A stretch of DNA of 64,000 bases from Alcanivorax sp. REN37 (lineage in GTDB: Bacteria; Pseudomonadota; Gammaproteobacteria; Pseudomonadales; Alcanivoracaceae): contig NZ_JBGCUO010000001.1 of the NCBI RefSeq assembly GCF_041102775.1, positions 2,108,001 to 2,172,000 of the forward strand, in the 5' to 3' direction. Positions 27,601 through 36,387 of the stretch are shown one piece after another (within the stretch, counting starts at the first letter, position 1; each line of letters begins with the position of its first letter). The position numbers and the translations under genes are program-made. The notes below the pieces were generated by a model that was not told the DNA's origin, made no database searches, and was given only the letters and a program-made list of their open reading frames with translations.

Positions 27601-27625
27601 GCGGCGGCCGTCAACCGGCCGCCGC
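27601..27625. terminator. GC-rich hairpin between convergent genes
   Basis: A 10-bp perfect stem GCGGCGGCCG/CGGCCGCCGC with a 5-nt loop lies between the ends of the NYN gene (plus) and the thioesterase gene (minus). No T run on either side. Confidence 0.4.
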
Positions 27626-27632
27626 CTGTGAT

Positions 27633-28061
27633 TCAGCTGGACATCGGCAGCGCATAGTTGCCCGTGGCTTGTGCCACCGGCTGGCTGTCGCCATCGCTGT
27701 AAATCATCACCTGCAGCACCACCGAACGCCGGCCCATGCGCAGGATGTCGCATTCGGCAATCAGATCGCGCGGCTGCGGACGGGCGAGAAAGTTGATGTT
27801 CAAGCTCTGGGTCACCGCCATTTCAATGCGGCCCAGATTGCCGAGGATAGCGGCGTACATGGCGGCATCCGCCAACGCCATCATGGTCGGCCCGGACAGC
27901 GTGCCGCCGGGGCGAGTTTGGCGCGCTTCGAAGCGTTGGCGCAGGCGCGCCCCGCCCGGGGTAATCTGTTCCACCACCAATCCGGACTCCGCTGCCGCCG
28001 GCAGCCCCTGATGGATGATCTGCTGGACAGCGTCCGCACTCAGCAGCTCTGCACTACTCAC
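27633..28061 (-). CDS. PaaI-family hot-dog thioesterase
   Basis: 142 aa. The segment [22 protein letters not shown] is the hot-dog core with the usual G-x-x-L-x-x-x-D-x-A pattern, and [21 protein letters not shown] is the following strand pair. Such enzymes cleave acyl-CoA thioesters; the substrate is unknown. I chose a GTG start at 28061 because AAGGAG lies about 7 nt upstream; the frame is open to an ATG at 28115, but that is not preceded by a ribosome site. It is divergent from proS. Confidence 0.8.
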   Translation of the reverse strand: MSSAELLSADAVQQIIHQGLPAAAESGLVVEQITPGGARLRQRFEARQTRPGGTLSGPTMMALADAAMYAAILGNLGRIEMAVTQSLNINFLARPQPRDLIAECDILRMGRRSVVLQVMIYSDGDSQPVAQATGNYALPMSS

Positions 28062-28160
28062 TATGATTCTCCTTGTTATCGATATCCGCACCGGACTCAA
28101 CAAAGTCCCGGTCACTCTTATACAATGCCCGCTTTCCCCACCTGTTCAGGGCTGTGTGAC

Positions 28161-29879
28161 ATGCGAGCTTCCCAATATCTGCTGGCCACTGTAAAGCAAA
28201 CTCCGGCAGATGCCGTGGTGATCAGTCACCAACTCATGCTGCGTGCCGGCATGATCCGTCGGCTCTCCTCTGGCCTCTATTCCTGGCTGCCCACCGGCCT
28301 GCGTGTACTGCGCAAGGTGGAAGCCATTGTGCGCGAGGAGATGGACCGTTCCGGCGCCCAGGAAGTGATGATGCCCGTGGTGCAACCGCTAGAGCTATGG
28401 CAAGAATCTGGCCGTGATGTGGATTACGGTCCGGAACTGCTGCGCTTCGTCGACCGCCACCAGAACGGTTTCTGCCTCGGCCCTACCCACGAGGAAGTGA
28501 TCACCGACCTGGTGCGCAACGAGGTGCACAGCTACAAGCAGCTGCCGGCCAACTTCTACCAAATCCAGACCAAGTTCCGTGACGAGGTGCGCCCGCGCTT
28601 TGGCGTCATGCGTTCACGGGAATTCATCATGAAGGATGCTTATTCCTTCCACGCCGACATGGCGTCGCTGGAAGCCACCTACGCGGTGATGTACCGCACC
28701 TATTGCGCCATTTTCGACCGCATCGGTGTCTACTACCGCCCGGTGGAAGCGGACACCGGCTCCATCGGCGGTTCCGCTTCCCACGAATTCCATGTGCTGG
28801 CCGAGTCCGGTGAAGACGCCATTGCGTTCTCCGACGGCTCCGACTTCGCGGCCAACGTGGAACTGGCGGAAGCCATTGCTGAGGGCGAGCGCGGCGCCGC
28901 CACCGAGGCCATGGCGGAACTGGCGACACCGAAAGCACGCACCATCGACGATTTGGTAGCCCAGCACGGCCTGCGCCCGGAGCAGATCGTCAAGACGCTG
29001 CTGGTGGCCGCCCGTGAGGGCAGCGAATCGCCGCTGGTCGCCCTGCTGGTGCGCGGCGATCACAGCCTCAACGACATCAAGGCGGAAAAGCTGCCGCAGG
29101 TAGCGGTGCCGCTGCGCTTTGCCACTGACGACGAAATCCGCGCCGTGGCTGACGCCAGTGCCGGCTCACTGGGCCCGGTGGGCCTGTCGGTGCCGGTGAT
29201 CGCCGACCGCAGCGTAGCGCTGATGAGCAACTTTGTTGCCGGCGCCAACCGCGACGGCGTGCATCTGACCGGCCTCAACTGGGGCCGCGACTTGCCGGAG
29301 CCAGAGGTGGCCGACCTGCGCAAGGCGGTGGAAGGTGATCCGAGCCCTGATGGCCAAGGCCGGTTGACCATCAAGCGCGGCATCGAGGTCGGGCATATCT
29401 TCCAGCTCGGCACCAAGTACTCCCAGGCGCTCAATGCCACCGTGCTCGATGAACAGGGCAAAAGTCTGGTGATGCCGATGGGCTGCTACGGCATCGGCGT
29501 CACCCGCGTGGTGGCGGCGGCCATCGAGCAGAACCACGACGAGCGCGGCATCATTTGGCCAGACGCCATTGCGCCGTTCCACATCGCACTGGTGCCGCTC
29601 AACCCGAAAAAGAGCCCGCGCGAAAAAGAGCACTGCGATGCGCTCTACCAGCAACTCACCGACGCCGGTTTCGACGTGCTGTACGACGACCGCGAACGCG
29701 AGCGCCTCGGCGTCAAACTGGCGGATGCCGAACTGATCGGCATTCCGCACCGCATCGTGGTCACCGAGCGCGGCTTGGATGACGGTGTGGTGGAGTACCG
29801 TGCTCGCCGCGACAGCGACAACACCCTGGTGCCGGTGGCAGAATTGATGGCCTTCCTTGGCAACGCCGTGAAGCGCTGA
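28161..29879 (+). CDS. proS: Proline-tRNA ligase (bacterial type, with editing domain)
   Basis: 572 aa. Class II motif 1 (LWQESGR...), motif 2 ([17 protein letters not shown]) and motif 3 ([15 protein letters not shown]) are present. An INS editing domain that removes mischarged Ala fills about residues 230-380, and a C-terminal anticodon domain follows. The start at 28161 ([15 protein letters not shown]) matches the family; the frame stays open for nearly 900 bases upstream, which is read-through of non-coding sequence in a GC-rich genome. It has its own terminator. Confidence 0.97.
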   Translation: MRASQYLLATVKQTPADAVVISHQLMLRAGMIRRLSSGLYSWLPTGLRVLRKVEAIVREEMDRSGAQEVMMPVVQPLELWQESGRDVDYGPELLRFVDRHQNGFCLGPTHEEVITDLVRNEVHSYKQLPANFYQIQTKFRDEVRPRFGVMRSREFIMKDAYSFHADMASLEATYAVMYRTYCAIFDRIGVYYRPVEADTGSIGGSASHEFHVLAESGEDAIAFSDGSDFAANVELAEAIAEGERGAATEAMAELATPKARTIDDLVAQHGLRPEQIVKTLLVAAREGSESPLVALLVRGDHSLNDIKAEKLPQVAVPLRFATDDEIRAVADASAGSLGPVGLSVPVIADRSVALMSNFVAGANRDGVHLTGLNWGRDLPEPEVADLRKAVEGDPSPDGQGRLTIKRGIEVGHIFQLGTKYSQALNATVLDEQGKSLVMPMGCYGIGVTRVVAAAIEQNHDERGIIWPDAIAPFHIALVPLNPKKSPREKEHCDALYQQLTDAGFDVLYDDRERERLGVKLADAELIGIPHRIVVTERGLDDGVVEYRARRDSDNTLVPVAELMAFLGNAVKR

Positions 29880-29898
29880 TCCACTGCCCTGCACTATC

Positions 29899-29927
29899 AA
29901 AAGCCCCGCCTTCGGCGGGGCTTTTTT
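29899..29927 (+). terminator. Rho-independent terminator of proS
   Basis: Stem GCCCCGCC/GGCGGGGC with a 3-nt loop, followed by six T residues, about 20 nt past the proS stop. The rest of the gap to 30130 holds nothing I can identify. Confidence 0.95.
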
Positions 29928-30130
29928 GTGGCCGCCGGCCCCCCAGCGGTAACACTTTTTTGCCGCCGCACATGCTTCCGGCTGATGCCAAGGCCGCCGG
30001 CCATGCTTTTTCATCACCCCGCCCCGGTCGGCTGACCGCCGCCGCCACGCCCGTCGACCGCCGCCGCTACCCACGGCCCGCCGCTGCTTTCCTACCATGC
30101 ACACCAGTACAACAACAAAAGGATCCGACC

Positions 30131-31738
30131 ATGCCCGCCATGCTCCGCAGCGGCTTCCTGGCCTTTGCCTTGCTGCTGTTTCCGGTGTCTGACAGCCACG
30201 CCTTTTCGCCCGGCGACAGCCACGGCCTTGCTGTTAAAGGTATCAACGCCGTCGACCAACGTACCTTCGACATCACCCTCAAAAGCCGTCATCTGGTGCA
30301 GAACGCTACCGTGCGCATAGTGCTGCCTAAGGGCTACGACAATGACTCGGAACGCCGCTACCCGGTGCTCTATCTGTTGCACGGCGGCGGCGGCACCCAT
30401 GTCGACTGGACCCATTTGGGCGCTAACGACAGTGTTGGCGACGCGCCGGTGATCCTGGTGCAACCGTCCGGAGGCAAGGGCAGCTGGTACATGGACGCCA
30501 GCGTGGCCGGACTGGATGGTCGACCGCAGTGGGAGACGTACATCATCACCGAGCTGCTGCCGTGGGTGGACGCCCAGCTGCGCACCATCGGCCACCGCTA
30601 TGGGCGCGCCATTGCCGGGCTGTCGATGGGCGGCTACGGCACCATGAGCTACGCTGCTCGCCACCCGGATTTGTTTGCCGCTGCCTCGGCTTACTCCGGC
30701 GCGGTGGATACGCGCGGCGAACTGGTGGCCAACTGGATCGGCGTGTCTCCCATCATTGATGTGCGCATGCCTTACAGCATTTTCGGCCCTTGGCCACTGG
30801 ATCAGAAACGCCGGCTGGCCCATAACCCTTATTCACTGGCGCACCAGTTGCGCGGCATTCGCATGGCGCTGTATTTCGGCAACGGCCGCGCCGGCCCGTT
30901 GGATGACAAGGGCGGCTTCAACCCTCCTGGCGAGTTCATGGATTGGATCCAGGAAGCCGAGGTGCACAAGATGAATGTGGCGCTGCACGAGCGGCTGGAG
31001 CAGCTCGGCATCGCCCACGACTACCTGCCCTACGGCGACGGCCAGCACACCGGCGGTTACTGGCAGCGCAGCTTTGCGGAAGACTTCCCCGCCATTCTGG
31101 CGGTGCTGGAGCAGCCCTGGCCGGCACAGAACCTGCTCGATCACGGCGATTTCGAGCGCGGCGATGTGTCGCCCTGGCGTTGCGAAGGCCGCTGCTGGAT
31201 AGTGCCGCTGCGCGGCACCCCACACAGCGGTCGCGGCCATGCCCGCCTCGGCGAGCAGGCCGGCTGGAGCCGGCTTACCCAGTCGGTCACACTGGCGCCC
31301 AACACCCGCTACCACCTCACCGGCTGGGTGCGCACCCACGGTCGCCAGCGGCAGGGGCTGTTCGGCGTACGCGATGGCGGCGGCACCGTTCTGGGCCAAG
31401 CGCGATTCGCCCAGTTGCCGGATTACACCCAATTAACGGTGACCTTCCGCACCGGCAGCCGCGGCGATGTACAAGTGTTTACCGGCCTCGATGCCGATGA
31501 CGCACGGGTATCAATGGATCTGGATGACGTGGCACTGCACGTGGGTTGGCCGGAGGATTATCCGGCGCCGCCGGCAGAGATCGAACCGCAACCGGAGCAG
31601 CCCACGGAACCGCAGCCGGAGCAGCCAGATGACACTGTGCCAACCACCGCAGCCCGCAGCGGCAGCAGCAACGGTGCCGGCAGCCTGTGGCTGGGTCTGC
31701 TAATGGGATTGGCATTGCTGCGCCATCGGCGCGGTTGA
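30131..31738 (+). CDS. Secreted esterase-D-like hydrolase with jelly-roll domain and GlyGly-CTERM-like tail
   Basis: 535 aa. A Sec signal peptide (cleaved near SHA-F) is followed by an alpha/beta hydrolase of the esterase D/antigen-85 type (about 35-325): oxyanion region LLHGGGGTHVDW, nucleophile elbow GLSMGGYG and the likely catalytic His in GDGQHTGGYW. A carbohydrate-binding-like jelly roll (about 335-480; NLLDHGDFERGDVSPW, APNTRYHLTGWVRT) follows, then a Pro/Glu-rich linker and a C-terminal Gly/Ser patch, hydrophobic helix and RHRRG. That tail resembles GlyGly-CTERM sorting signals processed by rhombosortase. The substrate is unknown. AAGGA is upstream of the ATG at 30131. Confidence 0.85.
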   Translation: MPAMLRSGFLAFALLLFPVSDSHAFSPGDSHGLAVKGINAVDQRTFDITLKSRHLVQNATVRIVLPKGYDNDSERRYPVLYLLHGGGGTHVDWTHLGANDSVGDAPVILVQPSGGKGSWYMDASVAGLDGRPQWETYIITELLPWVDAQLRTIGHRYGRAIAGLSMGGYGTMSYAARHPDLFAAASAYSGAVDTRGELVANWIGVSPIIDVRMPYSIFGPWPLDQKRRLAHNPYSLAHQLRGIRMALYFGNGRAGPLDDKGGFNPPGEFMDWIQEAEVHKMNVALHERLEQLGIAHDYLPYGDGQHTGGYWQRSFAEDFPAILAVLEQPWPAQNLLDHGDFERGDVSPWRCEGRCWIVPLRGTPHSGRGHARLGEQAGWSRLTQSVTLAPNTRYHLTGWVRTHGRQRQGLFGVRDGGGTVLGQARFAQLPDYTQLTVTFRTGSRGDVQVFTGLDADDARVSMDLDDVALHVGWPEDYPAPPAEIEPQPEQPTEPQPEQPDDTVPTTAARSGSSNGAGSLWLGLLMGLALLRHRRG

Positions 31739-31918
31739 TCGAAGGAGCCCGTTCTGGCGGAACCGGCAGCGCAGCCAGAACACCGCTCTGCCTGTTTCAG
31801 CCGCGGCCGGATAGCGCGGCAGTAGAGTCGTAGGGTGGCGCCGACCTCACGCCAACCGCCCTACCCGGCAGCAGCACGACGTAGCACCTGCAGCGCCAGC
31901 AAGATTGGCGATCGGCCG

Positions 31919-32944
31919 TTACCCGCGGGTATGCACCATCAGAGCCGTCAACTGCTGGTCGCCCAGCGGCGTCAGTTGCCACAACGTGCCCGGATCAGCA
32001 CTGGCTCCCGGGCTCTTGCGCACCCAGCCGAGCGCACGCAAATGCAGCAGCACCATGTAGAGGCTGTCGCGGCCAAGGGTCAGGTTGCGCACCGCATGGG
32101 CGCTGGGGTGGGCCTGCTGAACATCGGTCAATGCGCCCTCCTGCAAGCGTTCTTCCAGCACCTCCTGCACCGGCGCGGCGCGCGTGTCGTTAAGCAGCAC
32201 CGGGCCGACAGTGGTAAGAATCTGGTCCCAACTCAGGCGACTGTGGTGGCGCAGGCGCTTGCAGTCACCGCTGGCATAGACATCGCAGTGGTAGTGCAAC
32301 ACCACCTGTTCTTGGCCACGGGCGAGTCCGTCAGCGCTGGGGCGCATGCCTTGCAGCAACGCTTCCTTTTCTCGTTCCAACGCGTCGATCTGGGCGCGTA
32401 GAGCACGGCGCTCGTCGTCTTCCACACTGGCACTGGCGCGATCACCGCGCACCCAACCGGCGCTAGGGTACTGGGCAATCAGCTTGGCCATGCCGAAGCG
32501 CGCCGCGTCGAGCAAGTCACGGGCGTTATGCCACTGCCCCACCAAACATTGGCGCGCCAGCGCACTGCGAAAATCCTGCAGCCGGGCTTCGCCTTCGCGG
32601 GTCGCCTCACGGCGCGCCGGCGGCAACTGATCGACGTCTTCCAGCAGCAGCGCGAGGATCGGCTTGCCCTTGGTCAGCGCATAGACAAATTCACGATGGG
32701 TATAGGACAGACCGATCGGTGACAGCGTGCCGTAGCGGCCACCCACCAATACCAAGTAGTAGTCACTTTCACTGATCAGGCGCTGGATGGTGCGCCACTG
32801 GCTGTCGGAATCGCCCGGCGACAGCTCCATGCCTACCGGGATCAGTCCACGGCTGAGCAGCACGCTCAGCAACGCCTGCCGCTCGGACTGCAGATCGTCG
32901 TAGGTGGCACTGATGAATACCTGGTATTTGCGTTCGCTGGTCAA
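31919..32944 (-). CDS. DUF4062 domain protein with C-terminal winged-helix-like region
   Basis: 341 aa. The N-terminal DUF4062 domain (about 1-110) has the signature YQVFISATYDDLQSERQALL, GMELSPGDSDSQW and SDYYLVLVGGRYGTLSPIGLSYTHREF. This is a TIR/flavodoxin-like fold. A coiled-coil stretch (about 175-205) and a C-terminal region with a winged-helix look (DSLYMVLLHLRALGWVRKS ... LWQLTPLGDQQL) follow. Elsewhere DUF4062 is found alone or fused to NTPases in proteins linked to phage defence; here there is no partner gene, so a defence role is not supported by context. Function unknown. Confidence 0.82.
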   Translation of the reverse strand: MTSERKYQVFISATYDDLQSERQALLSVLLSRGLIPVGMELSPGDSDSQWRTIQRLISESDYYLVLVGGRYGTLSPIGLSYTHREFVYALTKGKPILALLLEDVDQLPPARREATREGEARLQDFRSALARQCLVGQWHNARDLLDAARFGMAKLIAQYPSAGWVRGDRASASVEDDERRALRAQIDALEREKEALLQGMRPSADGLARGQEQVVLHYHCDVYASGDCKRLRHHSRLSWDQILTTVGPVLLNDTRAAPVQEVLEERLQEGALTDVQQAHPSAHAVRNLTLGRDSLYMVLLHLRALGWVRKSPGASADPGTLWQLTPLGDQQLTALMVHTRG

Positions 32945-33014
32945 ACGGAACCGGTCCTCGGTGACGGGGGCGATGGATCAAGGTTTGGTATTTAAGCCGC
33001 TTGGGACGCGGCTC

Positions 33015-33659
33015 TCAAGCGTCGTCGGGCAGGCCGAGACTGCGCCAAGCCGCTTGCGCAAGCCAGCGGCGTTGTGTGTGCGGCGATTCCTTCACCCGCC
33101 CTGACAACCAAGCACGGCTGTAGTTTTCTGCTGCGCCGACAATCAATGACGGCAACAAGGCACGCGGCGTGTCGCCAAGCGCGTCGCTGTGTTCACGCAA
33201 CCACGCCAGCGCTGCGCCGTAACGACTGCGGTTGCGCTGCGCGAGCACCTCTGCCTGCGGCCCCTGCGACACCACGAAGCGGGCTTGAAACATGAAGCGG
33301 GCCAACGCCGGATGGTCGCTGATCCAATCCACATAGCTGAACACCATCGCTTCGATGCCGGCGCGGGCCCCGTGGGCGGCCGCCAGATACTGCTGTTGCA
33401 GGGCGTGCTGATCATCCAGACCGCAGAAGAACAGCGCCGCCAACAGCCCTTCGCGGTTGCCGAAGTGGTGATAGAGATTGCCAACACTGGCGCCGCAGTC
33501 GGCGCGGATCAGTTCGATGGTGGCGCCGTCAATGCCAAGCCGGTTCACGGTGCCCAGTGCACTGGCGAGAATGCGCCGCTTCAGTGCCGCCCGGGCACCG
33601 GGCCACTGGCGTTCAAGCACGGCCAAACTGGCATCAGGGAAAGGATCAGATTGAGCCAT
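33015..33659 (-). CDS. TetR-family transcriptional regulator (divergent from two hot-dog proteins)
   Basis: 214 aa. The N-terminal helix-turn-helix (ILASALGTVNRLGIDGATIELIRADCGASVGNLYHHFGNREGLLAALF) is typical of TetR, and the C-terminal domain binds the ligand. It faces the DUF4442/PaaI gene pair across a 97-bp gap with three copies of a 16-bp inverted repeat, the likely operators for autoregulation and control of the pair. Start at the ATG at 33659; a TTG six codons upstream is less likely. Confidence 0.88.
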   Translation of the reverse strand: MAQSDPFPDASLAVLERQWPGARAALKRRILASALGTVNRLGIDGATIELIRADCGASVGNLYHHFGNREGLLAALFFCGLDDQHALQQQYLAAAHGARAGIEAMVFSYVDWISDHPALARFMFQARFVVSQGPQAEVLAQRNRSRYGAALAWLREHSDALGDTPRALLPSLIVGAAENYSRAWLSGRVKESPHTQRRWLAQAAWRSLGLPDDA

Positions 33660-33660
33660 A

Positions 33661-33738
33661 ACAGAATAATATTCCAAAATGAGCTTTACAGAATGTTATT
33701 CCAACCCGACCATCCTCGCACTACAGAACATTATTCTG
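33661..33738. promoter_or_regulatory. Three repeated 16-bp TetR operator sites
   Basis: ACAGAATAATATTCCA (33661-33676), ACAGAATGTTATTCCA (33688-33703) and ACAGAACATTATTCTG (33723-33738) share the pattern ACAGAAY-NN-TATTCYR, an imperfect inverted repeat. They fill the gap between the TetR gene and the divergent DUF4442 gene. I infer these are the regulator's binding sites. Confidence 0.75.
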
Positions 33739-33756
33739 CTAACGAGGAGTAACGCC

Positions 33757-34203
33757 ATGAACCCCGACCAGATTCTTGCCCTGTTCGAGCAGCAAGGGCC
33801 GGACGCCTTCAGCGCCATGCTTTGCCAACTGGCACCCTACTTCGCCACCATCAATCCAGTGATGACGGCACTGGCACCGAACCGCGCCGAAGCACGGCTG
33901 CCGTTCCGCCGTGAAGTCACCAACCACATCGGCACTGTGCATGCGATCGCCATGTGCAACTTGGCCGAGCTGGTGGCGGGCACCATGACTAATATCAGCG
34001 TGCCGGCCGGCGCGCGCTGGATCCCGCGCGGCATGACGGTGGAGTACGTGGCCAAAGCGCGTGGCGACCTGATCGGCGTGGCATCCGGCGACGGTATTGA
34101 CTGGAGCGTGGACGGCGACCCGGTGGTGCCGGTGACGGTGCACGACGCCGAAGGCACACTGGTGTTCACCGCTGCCATTACCATGAACGTCAAACACGGC
34201 TGA
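33757..34203 (+). CDS. DUF4442 hot-dog-fold protein (thioesterase-like)
   Basis: 148 aa, hot-dog fold with the DUF4442 features: an N-terminal helix (ILALFEQQGPDAFSAMLCQL), LPFRREVTNHIGTVHAIAMCNLAELVAGTM and WIPRGMTVEYVAKARGDL. The family is related to acyl-CoA thioesterases. GAGGAG is about 9 nt before the ATG at 33757. It is followed 10 nt later by a second hot-dog gene, and both face the TetR gene, so they probably form a regulated acyl-CoA-processing pair. Confidence 0.85.
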   Translation: MNPDQILALFEQQGPDAFSAMLCQLAPYFATINPVMTALAPNRAEARLPFRREVTNHIGTVHAIAMCNLAELVAGTMTNISVPAGARWIPRGMTVEYVAKARGDLIGVASGDGIDWSVDGDPVVPVTVHDAEGTLVFTAAITMNVKHG

Positions 34204-34213
34204 GGAACCCGCC

Positions 34214-34639
34214 ATGGACACACCGCTGTCAGCGACGCAACTGCTCGATTACGCCCGCGCCATTTTGGCACAGCAACCATTTAGCCAATGGCTGGGTGCC
34301 GAGCTGGTCAGCGCCGATCGCGAGCACGCCTGCCTGGCACTGCCGGTGACGCCCTCGATGTTGCAACAACACGGTTTTGTGCATGGCGGCGTGCTCAGCT
34401 ACCTGGCCGACAACAGCCTGACCTTTGCCGGCGGGCTGACGCTGGGCGGCAATGCGCTCACATCCGAATTCAAGATCAACTATCTGCGGCCCGCTCAAGG
34501 GCAACAGTTGCGGGCTGAGGCGCGGGTGGTTGGCGCCGGCCGTCGCCAGGCCGTTACCCGCTGTGAAATCTGGTGCGAACAAGATGGCCAATCGAAACTC
34601 TGCGCGGTAGCGCAAGGCACCATCGTTAGCGCTGGCTGA
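34214..34639 (+). CDS. PaaI-family thioesterase
   Basis: 141 aa. The hot-dog signature QHGFVHGGVLSYLADNSLTFAGGL contains the HGG(V/A)-x-x-x-x-x-D motif of PaaI-type phenylacetyl/aromatic or medium-chain acyl-CoA thioesterases, followed by SEFKINYLRPAQGQ. Gene 2 of the TetR-controlled pair. A strong terminator lies just downstream. Confidence 0.88.
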   Translation: MDTPLSATQLLDYARAILAQQPFSQWLGAELVSADREHACLALPVTPSMLQQHGFVHGGVLSYLADNSLTFAGGLTLGGNALTSEFKINYLRPAQGQQLRAEARVVGAGRRQAVTRCEIWCEQDGQSKLCAVAQGTIVSAG

Positions 34640-34656
34640 CGTCGCACACCGGTAAC

Positions 34657-34687
34657 AAAACGCCCCGGCAAACTGCCGGGGCGTTTT
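34657..34687. terminator. Bidirectional Rho-independent terminator
   Basis: AAAA, then CGCCCCGGCA, a 3-nt loop, TGCCGGGGCG and TTTT. It serves the plus-strand thioesterase gene and the convergent AidB-like gene. Confidence 0.93.
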
Positions 34688-34713
34688 GGTTTTAGCGATC
34701 GATGCAGACCGGT

Positions 34714-36387
34714 TCAGCGTTGATAGCCGCGCGCCATGATCGCCTTCACATCGATGCCACGCGGCAAGGTGCCGTATTGACGGTCACCGCCCTCGCCGAG
34801 CCGTGACGCAATAAAGGCTTCTGCCACCGCTTGTGGGGCATGATCCACCAGCAGCGCCGCCTGCATGGTCAGCGACAACTGGTCAACCAAGTGGCGCGCG
34901 CGGTATTCCGCGTCGGCGGTATCGCGGAAAGCGTCTTGCAGCCGTGCCACGGCACGGTCCAAGCGCGCATCCTTGCCACTGCGGGCGGCCAATTCCTGCA
35001 GCCAGTTGTCGAGCACCGCCGGCGTTTTCGCCAGCGCGCGCAGCACATCCAGCGCCTGCACGTTGCCAGAGCCTTCCCAGATGGCGTTGATCGGCGCATC
35101 GCGATACAGACGCGGCATGATGCAGTTTTCCATCACCCCGCTGCCGCCGATCACCTCCATCGCCTCGTAGGCGTGGTGCGGCGTGCGCTTGCAGATCCAG
35201 TACTTGCCCACCGCCGTGCCCAAGCGCGCAAATAATTGCTGCGCCGGATCGTCCTGCTGGTCAAGCGCCTGTGCCACCCGGAAGCTGATCGCCAGCGAGC
35301 CTTCCAGCTCCAACTGCAAGTCGGCCAGCACGTTCTGCATCAGCGGTTGGTCCGCCAGCGTGCGCCCAAACGCCGCGCGCTGGGAGGCATGGTGCAGGGC
35401 CTGCAGCACCGCCTGCCGCTGGGCGGCGGCGGAGCCCACCATGCAATCGAAGCGGGTCATCGACACCATCTCGATGATGGCCGGCACGCCGCGCCCCTCC
35501 TCGCCCACCAAGTAGCCCAACGCACCGCGCAGCTCGACTTCGGACGAGGCGTTGGAAACGTTGCCCATTTTGTCTTTCAGACGCTGCACCTGCAGCGGAT
35601 TCTTGCTGCCATCCGGCCGCCAGCGCGGCACTAAGAAACAGCTCAGACCACCCTCGGCCTGCGCCAGCATCAGAAACGCATCACACATTGGCGCCGACAG
35701 AAACCACTTGTGGCCCACCAGTTCGTAGGCTTCACCGGGACCACCGCTGCCGATCGGCCAAGCGCGGGTGGTATTGGCGCGCACATCGGAGCCGCCCTGC
35801 TTTTCGGTCATGCCCATGCCAATGGTGAGCGCACTTTTCTCGCGGTCCGGAACGTTGCGCGGATCGTAGTCGCGGGCCAACACCTTCGGCAGCCACGCTT
35901 CAGCGATGGCCGGCGTGCGTTGTAAGGTCGGCACCGCCGCGAACGTCATCGTCACTGGACAGCAGTGACCGGACTCCACCTGGCTGTGCAGATAGTACTG
36001 GGCCGCACGCATCACGTGGGCGCCAGCGCCGGGATTGGTCCACGGCGTGCTGTGCAGGCCTTCGCTGAGCGCCATCTTCATCAGCTGGTGATAGGCCGGC
36101 TGATAATGCACTTGGTCGCTGCGGTGGCCGAAACGATCGTGGGTATCAAAACGCGGCGGAAACGCGTTGGCCTGAAAGCCCAACTCGATGATGTCCGGCT
36201 GGCCACACAGGGCGCCGTAACGCACCAGGTCGGCGCTATCACGGCCGCCGCCGTAACGCGCCACCATCTCCTGCACGGCGACATCCGACTGATACAGGTT
36301 GTGCCCTTCCAGCGCACTAGGCTGGTTAAAGACTTCGTGGGTGGCGGACAACGGGTCGGGCCGCAACCCGGGACGGGACGTGGTCAT
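34714..36387 (-). CDS. aidB: AidB-like acyl-CoA dehydrogenase
   Basis: 557 aa (E. coli AidB 541). The N-terminal HEVFNQPSALEGHNLYQSD matches the AidB adaptive N-terminal domain. The core has LTIGMGMTEKQGGSDVRANTT (FAD-binding), the segment GEEGRGVPAIIEMVSMTRFDC, and MEVIGGSGVMENCIMPRLYRDAPINAIWEGSGN with the catalytic Glu of short-chain dehydrogenases. AidB shows isovaleryl-CoA dehydrogenase activity and binds DNA near alkylation-protected genes. GGAGAG precedes the ATG at 36387, which overlaps the upstream TetR stop by 4 nt. Likely regulated by that TetR. Confidence 0.85.
   Translation of the reverse strand: MTTSRPGLRPDPLSATHEVFNQPSALEGHNLYQSDVAVQEMVARYGGGRDSADLVRYGALCGQPDIIELGFQANAFPPRFDTHDRFGHRSDQVHYQPAYHQLMKMALSEGLHSTPWTNPGAGAHVMRAAQYYLHSQVESGHCCPVTMTFAAVPTLQRTPAIAEAWLPKVLARDYDPRNVPDREKSALTIGMGMTEKQGGSDVRANTTRAWPIGSGGPGEAYELVGHKWFLSAPMCDAFLMLAQAEGGLSCFLVPRWRPDGSKNPLQVQRLKDKMGNVSNASSEVELRGALGYLVGEEGRGVPAIIEMVSMTRFDCMVGSAAAQRQAVLQALHHASQRAAFGRTLADQPLMQNVLADLQLELEGSLAISFRVAQALDQQDDPAQQLFARLGTAVGKYWICKRTPHHAYEAMEVIGGSGVMENCIMPRLYRDAPINAIWEGSGNVQALDVLRALAKTPAVLDNWLQELAARSGKDARLDRAVARLQDAFRDTADAEYRARHLVDQLSLTMQAALLVDHAPQAVAEAFIASRLGEGGDRQYGTLPRGIDVKAIMARGYQR

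Noticed and set aside
27282-28160. N-terminal extension of the proS frame
   Set aside because: The extra 290 residues have no ProRS similarity and overlap the NYN and thioesterase genes; the true start is 28161.
31919-34639. Defence island around the DUF4062 protein
   Set aside because: Only one TIR-like gene is present; neighbours are a metabolic esterase, a TetR gene and thioesterases, and no nuclease, NTPase or mobile element is near.
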